A stretch of 64,000 nucleotides of DNA from Kappaphycus alvarezii (lineage: Eukaryota; Rhodophyta; Florideophyceae; Gigartinales; Solieriaceae): assembly GCA_002205965.3 (NCBI GenBank), contig NADL03000002.1, positions 930,001 to 994,000 on the forward strand, given 5' to 3'. Every line of letters starts with the position of its first letter. The stretch's first letter is position 1. Of the stretch, positions 34,150 to 44,098 are shown piece after piece. The notes under the pieces are model-generated. The model was not told where the DNA came from. It did no database searches and worked only from the letters and a program-made list of their open reading frames with translations. Position numbers and translations under genes: made by a program.

Positions 34150-34745
34150 ATGCTACACTCGTTCCACCCCTCGGATTCTCATTATGCGTCTAATATCGCG
34201 GCCGTGTTTGAATATCTGCCACTGGATTTCTACGGGAAGCTCAGCGTCGTTTCCCTCACCAGCCCGCACTGAACTTAGGCCTTCCTCCTGACTTCGCGGA
34301 AAATTATATTTCAAAATCGGCCCGGTTTCCTTCTCCCGAATCACCTCCTTCAGCATAATCGACGCTCTCACTGCTGGTGAACTTACCTCGAGATAATTGT
34401 CACCCCGTACATCGCACTTCAAAGAATTCTTTGATAATCTTGATAGGGATCAATTACCAGAGGATTATATCCTTAGAATCAATTATTCCAAAACGGAAGT
34501 TTGCATGCGACAGGAGTTCCACCCAAGTATGATTGTGGGGACGAGAAGAGGTGAATACTTCGTCAATAGTTGAACACCAGTGGTTCCCATGAGTCCACCA
34601 ATCCTCCTCAACTTCCGACCCCTTCAAATCAGCGTCAACCTCCTCCGGCTCCTCTGCCTCTTCTCCTTCCTCTGCTACCTAGAGAAAATGACGGAGGACC
34701 CACTCCTGAACGCGTTCCGGTCCATCGTCCTGCAATAATCCTTCA
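34150..34745 (-). pseudogene. Acidic, Glu-rich ORF remnant, related to 40.6 kb
   Basis: The minus strand from about 34,745 resembles the plus-strand ORF at 40,594-40,791. Both begin with a short Met-Asp-Arg start, pass through a Glu-rich run encoded by GAGGAG-type codons and share a tail near CACCAATGG/CCAATCCTCCTCA. This copy contains stops. A further minus frame (34,422-34,153, 89 codons, IMLKEVIREKETGPILKY) follows. I do not recognise a family; it may be the gag of a low-copy retroelement. Confidence 0.35.
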
Positions 34746-34759
34746 AGGACTATTGCAGG
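34729..34759. repeat. Near-perfect hairpin, 15 bp arms
   Basis: CCTGCAATAATCCTT and AAGGACTATTGCAGG flank a single base and pair with one mismatch. A third related arm (AGTCCTTGAATGAATATTGC) follows at about 34,761-34,780. Confidence 0.8.
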
Positions 34760-34786
34760 TAGTCCTTGAATGAATATTGCAGGGCC

Positions 34787-34839
34787 ATGGCCAATGGGCC
34801 AACTAACTACAAGTTGTAGTTAGTTGGCTCATTGGCCAT
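34787..34839. repeat. 53 bp long palindrome
   Basis: ATGGCCAATGGGCCAACTAA pairs with TTAGTTGGCTCATTGGCCAT with one mismatch. The inner ACTACAA/TTGTAGT continue the stem to a loop of one base. It would extrude as a stable cruciform, or act as a terminator-like hairpin if transcribed. Confidence 0.85.
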
Positions 34840-34859
34840 CAAAACCAGGCCGTTGATGG

Positions 34860-35560
34860 GGCGGCGGGCTCTGGATGACTTGGCGATGGGGAAGGACGGG
34901 CGGAGGTTGTTCATGCTGAGGAAAAGGTGTGTGAGTCGATATAGTGGTTGATAGAAGGGGTTTTGCTTCAACGACGTTGCTATCGAACTTTAAATAAAGT
35001 AATTTCTTTGGAAATTTTCACGGACTTGGATATATGAGGCAATTTTTTGGATTTGAATTTGAATGAATTCAGGGCCATAATAAAAAATCTGCTTGATAAA
35101 GTATGGGAACTGAATTCGGAGGGCGAAGTGGATAAGGAGTCGAACGATTTATTATTGAAAACGGAGGATCACATCATCAAACATGAAATAAAACATGAGG
35201 TATTACAGTGAATTTGGAATATAAAGGAAAAGAACTGTAGGAAATATTTTTGTTGAAAGAAAAGATAGGAAGATTAGTTTGAAAAAGGAGAGGTCAAGAA
35301 TAGATCCTGGGGTGAAAGGAACAGGAATTTGCGGAAATGATCGGTTTCTTTATATCAAATATATTGATAATTTACTACACATTTTGAATTAATATGAAAT
35401 TTACAGCTATATAGAGCCGAAATATCACTCCCTTGAATATCATGGCTAATTTTTTACATAAAGATTAATGTTGGCTTTAGTCATTTGCGAGGACATCCAC
35501 TATCATCGATTGGTAAAAATATGCATTCTTCCTTTGCCATGACAAACTACGCTTCACACT
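34860..35560. other. AT-rich DNA distantly similar to 40.8-41.0 kb
   Basis: No gene. Isolated phrases such as CAATTTTTTGGATTTGAATTTGAATGAATTC resemble the stretch after the acidic ORF at 40.9 kb, suggesting the same element. Confidence 0.3.
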
Positions 35561-36499
35561 ACATGGTGATAGTGCCTTGCAGGGAGAGTGTTTGGGAGAA
35601 ATAGACATGCAGAGCCAGGTCGGCCGTGCTGTAGGCGGTGTGTGCGCCCCCTGGTTAAATAACCTCCACTTTGTAGGGTATTCTGAAGGCTCGGCCGTTT
35701 CTCGCTACTCCTGCAATATCTTCATACGTATACACACGTTACATAACGCAAAGACCACAAAACACATCCCGGAGGCATGCATCACCCCTTTCTGGGAGGT
35801 GCGCGAAAAATGATGAAGAAGACGGCGTGATCGTTATGGTACCATCGAAATGTACCTGAAACATGGACTCCGAGGTCCAATCTATCCTTTGCATTACCCA
35901 CTGTCGTAAGAATTAGAGGTTGAATAACTCATGAAAACACCCGATTTGCATGCTCTGTGAGCCACAGAAGCACCCGACCGGAGGTTAAACCTACAACGCA
36001 CCAGACACCGGTGTCAATGTACATGAGGATAACCGGCGGAGCCTTGATCAGATCCCTCCCTCCAATTTACCCAATGAACGCCAGTAGCTTAGATCCCGGA
36101 GCGACTGCCGACCCAATTCACTCTTACTCGCAACGACTCCCCATTGACGAACACTTTCAGGCCATCCCACCCCAGCACAATCCGCCGTTTCCGTAGGGAA
36201 AGTCTAAATGCAGAGAGCACGTGCATAAACGAGCCTTCAATAATTACAAACTGAGCGAAAAAAAAACCCGCAAAAGCGGCGAAGCAACTCGAACGGCATA
36301 AACCTGCAATTTAGATGCCCCAACGCGAAAATCTTCTTTCTAGCCATCTAAACTTCAATACCTATTTGTCCGTCACGAACCCGCGCATCTCCTCAGAGTT
36401 GATGAGTACACCCAGGTGCTCTCCCCATATCGATACGTCCCACAACCCTTTGTCCGGGTGCATCATCAACCGAAGCCTCTCCAACAGCCTTATTAAAAC

Positions 36500-36965
36500 C
36501 TTTTTGTTTCCTTGCAATCCTTATCCGTCACCACTCGTCCCGGCGGAGCTGGTGCCAACAGAAAATCGTCGAGGTACGACATAAAAACGTACCCCAAACT
36601 CTTTCGAATGTACCGCCGAGACGGTCGTACCAATTTTCAAGAACAGTACCCCGATCGCCTCTACCGAACGAGAGAGTAATATAGCGGTAGAGAAGCCGGT
36701 TGTACCGTGGCACAAAGTCGTCTCTCGCCCGGGTGGAGGTAGAATTGGCGGTAGCCGCTTTTGGAATACCACGAAATTAATACATCCTTCCTATCCATCT
36801 CCACTGTAAACGACTGCAACGTTTCCTTTCCTACCGTCCCCCGCGGCCAATGCCAATGATTGCTTTGCTGGCTGAAGTTTATCACAAAAATAGCCTTCCT
36901 CTCTTGCCAATAACTTTTCCACGCAACGAAAGGAGACGACATCATCTTCTCCTCCCCCAAGATTC
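36500..36965 (-). pseudogene. DIRS/YR-like reverse transcriptase fragment
   Basis: YSKSGYRQFYLHP (K codon about 36,762) corresponds to motif A (D-x-K-S/D-G/A-Y), but the leading aspartate is replaced. In neighbouring frames follow YRYITLSFGRG (motif B-like LPFGxGRS) and SLGYVFMSYLDDFLLAPAPP with YLDD at 36,565-36,577 (motif C). LPFGWGRS...YLDDFL is typical of DIRS-type elements rather than gypsy or copia. A possible RNase H start (ILMYIDTGVW) lies at about 36,025. Confidence 0.5.
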
Positions 36966-37251
36966 GACCGAGCTCTTCCCTTCCAATCTCCTCAAATATC
37001 TGTTATGACACTCCCGTCCTCAATTCCTCCTCGGCGGACAAATTATCCTCCTCCAACTGATGTACATTTCCCATCATCAAACCCTCCGTAATTTATGTCA
37101 TGATGTCTCTTATCCGTTCCAAACAGCCTTCACCACATACCCCGACGCCCCCAAAACCGAGCCCCATGCATCGGACTTGGACCCCATCCTCCGCCATAAC
37201 GAACTTCTCCCCTCGGCTGTAATGAAGTGACCCCAGCAGACGTCCCGACTA

Positions 37252-37960
37252 TTACTCATCATCTGCCTTCGATGCTGGACCGTCATTCGAAGCGGGGCCT
37301 CTGGCTTTCTCGAGCCTCGCCTTTGCTAACTGCCTGACTGACTGTGCCAGCAATTTCGTACTTGAAGCATCTCGCGCTGTCCTATATGGCTCCGAAAACA
37401 CCGCATTGTGTCCCTGCTTATCCAAGAAAGCCACCTGTTGAGCCGCCTTGGCCACTTGCCTAGTAATGTCCAGGAAAGACTACGCTCTCATCGGAAGTAC
37501 CCCAAAGAAGCCTTAACCTCCTTCTCCGCCATACTCCAGACTATCTACCTCAGTCTTAGTCTTATCTATGACCGCCAACCCCAGTTCTGAACACACTTCC
37601 GCAAACGTTTATATAATTCCATTCCTTCGCAGATCGATGATCCTTGATGTTGAACTCCGAAAGAAACGCGCCGAATGGCGGCTTGAAATAGTCCATATGC
37701 GTGACAGGAATGTGAGCACAGCGATCAAACGTGCTCCCTTCACCTAACAACTTCGAAGCAATTAGCTCCGTGACTAAATCCCTGTAGTCACGCTTGGACG
37801 GATTCAGCGCCACCCATGCCTCCCTCACGAGATAGGCGTCATTGAAGCCCTCAGCATTTGCGGCACTCGCAGTGCCCGCGACACCCCGCTCCTCCTTACA
37901 GCTCGTCAGGGATTTGACTTGAAGATTATAGGTTCTTACTCGGTAGAAGATCTCAACGCC
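37252..37960 (-). pseudogene. Putative gag-like region of the 35-38 kb element
   Basis: From about 37,960 down the minus strand reads GVEIFYRVRTYNLQVKSL, then VREAWVALNPSKRDYRDLVT (with M at 37,828) and HMDYFKPPFGAFLSEFN. After a stop, a helical block QVAKAAQQVAFLDKQGHNAV (37,440-37,380) follows. The composition and position before the RT suggest a capsid protein. No domain is recognised; the assignment is from context only. Confidence 0.35.
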
Positions 37961-38290
37961 AGGATTGCTGAAGGGAAATTTCTGAAAGAGAAATAGACAT
38001 GCAGAGCCAGATCGGCTGTGTTGGCCGTTGGAGGTGCGCGCGAGCTCGAGTTAAGTACCATCCAAAGCCTATTGTATTTTGGACGCTCGACCGTAACCCG
38101 CTAACTCTGCAATATATTCTCTCGTATAACCCTTGTACACAACGAAAGAAAACCTGCTCAGAGAAAATACAGCATCCTAGTGCCTTCCGCAAAAGGGATC
38201 GTTTTTCATCGATTAAATTGACTGTAACATGGAACCACACGATGACGTACGACTGTTGCTTTACCAACAATGAATTTAGATGAAATTATG

Positions 38291-40593
38291 ATTATCCATT
38301 CCTCTCACCCCACCTGCCCCGTCAAAACTGTAATCATCACGTCGAACCGCCATCATTACATTTTGGATGATATCGCACGCTTTTTGAACAATAGGATCCA
38401 GGTCTCTATTTGTACCACAATTTGCAACGAATAATCAATTATATTGAATAGGTATTGAATAAAAAGTATTTATGCATTCTTTATTACCTTAAAAACTTCT
38501 GATCGTTGCAGCTTGAACCCACATACACGTTTATATCACTTTTTTTCACCAGAGTTTGTGAAAGAATATTTCAGAATTTCTTGGTGAACGCAGTAATGAT
38601 TTATTGTTTTTTCGATGGCTTTTACCATACCCGAGTGTACGGAGATGATCTGGTAGTCGAAGAAAATGAAGATGTCGAAACGTTCGAAAGCCGTCATAGG
38701 ATCTTTAGTTGGGAATTTGAAGTACATTTTGTTCTCGAAGCTTATGGGTTTGCTTAGGGACAGAAAATTGTCGTGCGATATGGAAAGGGGAGGAAAAGGG
38801 GGCGTTTTTTTTGGGTGAAGGAAGGAAGAATGCAGAGTAAAGGAAGTGCACACGAATACGTTACGTGCGGTACAGGGTGCTATAGAGGCTGTAAGCTTCT
38901 GTCTACATGAAGAAGAGTAATACATCAGTATGTTTGGACGAAGCCAAGAAATTAATGTTACTATCCTCAACAATAAATTTCCAAAAGTTGACCAAACTGT
39001 TATACTTACTTCTAGCGGACTGCGTCCTCTGCAGAATTACAATAATTAAGAGTAAATATATGTGCATTAGCTGCTTTCATATTAGAGAAGTGGTGGATAT
39101 CTGTTTGATTAGAGAGGATTTATGATTATTACATATCTAGTTTTGGAAGAAGTATGAGATTTTCTTCATTTGATTAGCATAATGCGACAATTTGGCACGT
39201 ATAAATAATATGTTTCAGGTATCTCCCCTTGAAAAAGTTGCAGAGTCGCATGCCCCAAACTACCTTCTAATCGACTATATCATCTATACTAATACCAGAA
39301 CACACAACTTTGACTTTGAAGGCTGCTAGCTCTACGTAGGTGGTATTTGAAGCAATCCTACCAACACTTACGGTTCTAGCACTTCATAAAATATGCGTTA
39401 CAATACTCTTTCCCATCAATCGCCTAAGATGCGCTATCTACTGGATATTTTTCTGGAATATTTACCAGATTAATAGTATTATATGGAAATTTGTCTCAGC
39501 TTACAGTCAAGTTTACTTCTTCTCTCATCTCAAATAGCGTAATTATCTGCAGTTTTAGGCTTTACTGGTCTTTAAGTTCAGCTATTTTGCTTAGGTAGAA
39601 GTGTAATCCATAAAAATACTTGTTTTTCTAGGGCTGAAAACTATTAACTGAGCAGATGCAACCAAATTTGCATTTCTGTTTCTTTCAGTACTAAATTAAA
39701 ATATTTACGCTATATTCCTTTCAGTTTCGATGACTTCGCCAAAAATGAATCACACGAGCACTTTCTTGCTCCTAGAGATCGTTTTCGTTCAACTGGAGAT
39801 TTTAAGATCTACGTTTAGATACTTGAGTACTATTTTTGTCCGTCGATTTACCTCCAATAAAACTCCAGTTATATTTTCATTTATCTTCTGAAAATATATA
39901 CCAGTTTTATGCAGAAAGTAAATAAGAATTATGTTACCCCCTGATCCTGGCCTCCATTGAAAACCTAGGCGCAGCTTTCGCTTATCTCTGACCCGTCTTT
40001 AGACTCTATACTAGAGTGATAAGCATCAATAATTGCTACAAAATTCTCCCAAATGCTTCCAGAACGAGGAAATCTTTGGCTGCCAGTGTACGAGAACGGC
40101 TAACCGCAGTACAATCATCGCTTTCTATGGCGAAATGGATCCCTGTTCCTCTACTTTTTCTGTTGTATAGTGAAATCGTAGAATTGGGTATTTACCCGTC
40201 TATCGGCCCTCCTGGAAAGCGTACCTTGATCAGTCGCCAGCAAAACACATAAAAATGGCATAAATTCTAAAATTTACGAAATATTTCAAGGAGTTTGGAT
40301 TGGGTTTGGACATAATTAATCGCTCTTTCCTTTATTCCATTTTACGTTGTCCTATAAAGCATGAAAATTCGCTCCTAACACCGTCATTTCCTAGCTTTCC
40401 CTTTCAAAGCATTTTCAGAAGCCTTAATGAATGCAGTTGCAGCATATAATTTTCTTTTCCGTTGAATGATACATTAAATTACCAATTTTTGATAGTTTAA
40501 ACTACTGGAGTCTGAAGTAAAAGACAGGATTGACATAAGTATTACCGCATTGAACTTTGTAGGCTAACCGAATACGACTACTACTTTAGAGGA
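38291..40593. other. AT-rich DNA, no gene seen
   Basis: Only short frames, such as 38,506-38,757 plus and 38,536-38,973 minus, none with a domain or codon signal. Confidence 0.45.
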
Positions 40594-40791
40594 ATGGACC
40601 GGGAGCGCGTTCGCGAGTTGGTACGCCGTCACTGCAACCAGGATTCAGAGGAGGCAGAAGAGGAGGCAGAGGAAGAGGAGGAGGTAGAGGAGGCAGATGT
40701 GGATAGATCAGAGGGTGAGGAGGATTGGATGGAACCATGGGAGCCATTGGTGTACAACCGCAGAGGAACTGATGTGGAGGGAGGGGGATAG
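40594..40791 (+). CDS. Small acidic protein, Glu-rich, of unknown function
   Basis: 65 codons from ATG 40,594 to TAG. Starts MDRERVRELVRRHCNQ, then a Glu run (EEEAEEEEEVEEADVD), then DWMEPWEPLVYNRRGTD. It is related to the broken minus-strand copy at about 34,745-34,570, so it belongs to a repeated sequence. Downstream a second frame (EELEDLDRYEESMHHSGPFD, about 40,850-40,915) may be its continuation after a break. It may be the start of a retroelement gag. It is not a known host gene. Confidence 0.35.
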   Translation: MDRERVRELVRRHCNQDSEEAEEEAEEEEEVEEADVDRSEGEEDWMEPWEPLVYNRRGTDVEGGG

Positions 40792-41039
40792 TGAGAGAGT
40801 AATCGTTATTTAGGACTCCTCTACTGGGGAAGGGGCAGAGGTTGAGAACTTGAGGAGGAGTTGGAGGATCTTGATAGGTACGAGGAGTCAATGCATCATT
40901 CTGGGCCGTTCGATAGAATTTGTAGGGACTTCATTGGGTATATTGATATTTATAGGAATTTTTTGGCTCTGAATTCGAGTACTAAATTTCTGAGGAGTAT
41001 ATATATATATTCATCCTGATAATATCTATTTTTGGCCTT
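40792..41039. other. Continuation of the acidic-ORF repeat, AT-rich
   Basis: Encodes DFIGYIDIYRNFLALNS-like sequence in one frame and ends in a (TA)n run at about 40,999-41,012. Confidence 0.35.
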
Positions 41040-41415
41040 TCTCGTCCACTCTACGATTCCATTTAATGCGTTTTGTGGTACTTCATATGTTTGTTTGATA
41101 CTTAAGCGTTAACCAAAAAGCTGAGCAAACTGATTCCTCTAGCAGAGAGCAAGCAACTTAGGAGGCAAATTAAAGTGCAAAACAAAGTCATCTAGAAGTT
41201 AAAAGTCAATTTACGCTCTAAGAAACATTTCTTCAACACTATTCACTGAGCTTAGGTCGTAGACACCGCTCCTTCTATACTTACTTGTAGTCTCTCGGCA
41301 CCCATCCTTATTCATCTCTTCTCATTCCCCCAGACCATAATTCGTTAGCACTCTTGTCGTCTACAACGCCTCTGTATTTGGATAATTGGTTCTGAGAATA
41401 TTGTCCTATGGAAAT
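41040..41415 (+). repeat. LTR-like dispersed repeat, copy 2
   Basis: Aligns with 475-945: GAGCAAACTGATTCCTCTAG, AAAAGTCAATTTACG, CTTCTATACTTACTTGTAGT and a terminal ATAATTGGTTCTGAG. Diverged by roughly a quarter. The terminal TTGGTTCTGAG is reminiscent of a tRNA-primer site, so this may be an LTR plus the start of an internal region. Confidence 0.5.
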
Positions 41416-43109
41416 TTATCCCTGGTAGCGGCTTTTAGACCAAAAAGAATCAGAATGCGTACGAAGCGAACGTAGTGACGGATGGAAACCGAAAGGAGGC
41501 AAATAGCTTTAAAAATAGCGGCAGAATAGGTAATGCAACAGAAATCAAACAAAATGCATATAATGTATATACCAGAAGCGAGATTAGCAGACAGCGTTGA
41601 GGAGAGCAATGAAAAATGGAATGAAATGAAATGAGCACTGTAAACGATGGGAACCTATGCAGTTACTCATTTAAAAGCAAAAGAACATGCATAAGATCAA
41701 CGCAGAGCGAAATTGATCTAAAAAATGCAATCAAAGTGTTTGAGCCCCCAGAGTACTCAGTAGAAGTAATGGTATGAATGAAAATTGAAAAATGCAGACA
41801 AAACCAAGAAATGAAAAAATTTTACATGGCATGCAATCATACAGCTGAGCTGTCGATAAGAAAAAAGCAGAAATGCAATTGGGACAAAGGTCGGCTTGAA
41901 GCGCAGATGTGTTAAGGAAGGATGAGAGAATCATTTGAAAATCACACGAACTTTGCCTTTAATTGATGACAGATGGTCTAAACAAGGCGGAATAGCGTCT
42001 GCATTGAATAGAAAGAGAAAGGCAGTACGAACGCGACTTTTTGAGAATTGAATTCCTATCTGCCCTCCTTTTTATTCTGTGTTGATGCTTATGACAGCAT
42101 AGCCATCACTGAGCACGCGATTTACAGTAAGCGTTGTCGTTCGCACTAATTTTAAACTACATAATTTTATGTGTAATTGGACTTTAGTGAATTTTGAATT
42201 TATGAATACTTGCAGATTTTTCAATGTACAGTTCTATCATCATTTGGTTTACTATCCAGTACGAAAATCCTTTACTCGGGATCAAAAAGTTTATTTGGGC
42301 CTGAGTCAACACTCCTTGGCTTTTTTGAGACCAATGGCGGGCTCGATACCTTTCTGAGAGCATCTAAACCGATAAAGTTAATGGTATTTTGTACGTTGAC
42401 AAAAAATACTCTCTACGCTAATAAAATTGGCCGTGAAAAAATCTGGACCCGAAAGTTGTGAAAAATGCTGATCTGAATTCAAAAAGGGCTTATTTGACCC
42501 GGCACAGCAGAGTCACTCATTACTGATTCTTAGTTTACACTGGCTAACCGATGAAGAGAGGGGTTTATGCAAATAGTTCCAATGTTTTCCACCGCATGAT
42601 CTGAACTTACGGCTAGACACTAACTGTATGTTTTCCGTTGGCCACCCGCAGCCCGGTACTCAATATGTACTGATTGCAGGATAAATTTGTCAAATTTTTG
42701 ACGTATTAATTTACTTGATCCGCAACACGAATTTTTCTTTTGAAATTATTCGAGTATGAAACCAAGAAGTTCGTGAGCTAGAATCCGGCGTGTGCATGGC
42801 CAACTTTATAATTCGGTAGAGGTCATGGGAAATAAAACTGTCATCTGATGTCCAGTTCTTCTCTGACTAACCCTCATGGTTTTGATTATGGGAGAGGAAA
42901 AGGCCTTTTATTTTAATTAGAAGCTATTTATACCCCCAAGAAATAGCAAATAGCTTTATGGCAAAGGTTATCTAGGTGAGTATTATAGTTTAGACATAAC
43001 CCATTTATATATATAATATGTTCTTGACCACAAGAAAAGTTTTACATGCATCTCTTCTTAGTTTTCACGAGGCAAATCAAAGTCCCAGCTAGGAAGAGTC
43101 GTATATATC
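41416..43109. other. AT-rich DNA, no gene seen
   Basis: Short frames only (for example 41,731-41,934 minus, 42,169-42,461 plus). Nothing recognised. Confidence 0.45.
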
Positions 43110-44098
43110 TTGGAGTTGGAGGTGAGGGGTAACGTAGCCCGATCACACGCCAACAGGCTGAGAAGAATTGGAGATCAAGTTGCAGAAACTGGAAACCCGG
43201 CCAGTTGTTTCTTTCCGGATTTCTTACGTACGGTGAAGAAAGTATCAGGAGAAGAGAAAAGGATGAATGAGAAGAGGGAACAATTAGAGCGGCATTTCAA
43301 AGTACAATTTTGGGAAGAATATCAAGGATATGGACCACGGAAAATGAGCTACCGGAAGTGGTGGTGCGTTTGTATGACAGGCGTGTACCCAAGAGGGTTG
43401 ATAACCTGCTCACACAAGACTGACCGTACTCCGGTTGGGAGGCTACGCTAGGAGATTCGGACACTCTGCAGGAGTCGGACGCTAGGCCCCTACAGACCCT
43501 GTGGGTTGGACGCGAATTCATTGCAAACCACATCTTGCGCGAATCAAGATAGGCCAGGTACCCTGCATTATTGCAAGGATCCCTAGGTGTTGGAAACCCG
43601 GGCCCTGGCGGCCCGCTGGGTAGAACGTGTTTTCAACTGAATGCCTCTTCCCTGCAAGCACGGGATGGGTGCAAATGATCCTTACCAGACGTCCCAAGGA
43701 AGCTACTAGCGGCAACTCGTTTTCACCTTTTAAGCCAAGCCAGTCCGTTGCAGGAAACTGAGTTCCCAATTTCAGACAAGACAAAGACTGCACGCCACGA
43801 CACCCTGTCTGCCGGAAATACCCGCTTTCTCTCACCAATATCTTCCCCTAAGGACCGGTTGAAGCAGCATGGCAGCAGGACCGACATTAATTGTATTCGC
43901 CAGGCTCGCGTACGCGATAAAATCGCGTCAAACGCTCGTCGTCCAAGCCTTGCTGAAGCTGATGGTACGGAAGCACAGACGAAAGGTGACTAGGTGCTAA
44001 CGGAGGACGCCTGAGGTATGCTCACGGTCGCCACGGGTACCGGGCCTCAATTGTTACTGTTAGTGGGCCTTAATGGTTGCTGATCCCGGGCCTCAATA
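43110..44098 (+). mobile_element. 3' fragment of a Ty3/gypsy element
   Basis: Starts with the last codons of pol (EVRGNVARSHANRLRRI), matching EVGRNIARSHGNRLRRI at 55.5 kb. It then follows the non-coding 3' part: CCCTACAGACCCTGT at about 43,487 pairs with the same phrase at 55,885, and GGCCAGGTACCCT, GCAAGGATCCCTAGGT and GCACGGGATGG are shared. It continues to the minisatellite where pogo copy 2 is inserted. The upstream part of the element is absent. Confidence 0.65.

Larger units (their letters stand above)
35565..38290 (-). mobile_element. DIRS/YR-like retroelement remnant between direct repeats
   Basis: Direct repeats of about 190 bp at 35,577-35,770 and 37,980-38,165 share GAGAAATAGACATGCAGAGC and, after a diverged middle, CTCTGCAATAT-like sequence before a CGTATA. 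Between them the minus strand encodes a gag-like block, an RT and a possible RNase H. The repeats may be LTR or split direct repeats. No tyrosine recombinase is recognisable. Confidence 0.45.

Noticed and set aside
38291..43100. Hidden gene in the AT-rich 38-43 kb stretch
   Set aside because: Only short, low-information frames on either strand; apart from the LTR-like repeat and acidic ORF, no motif or splice-like structure stood out.
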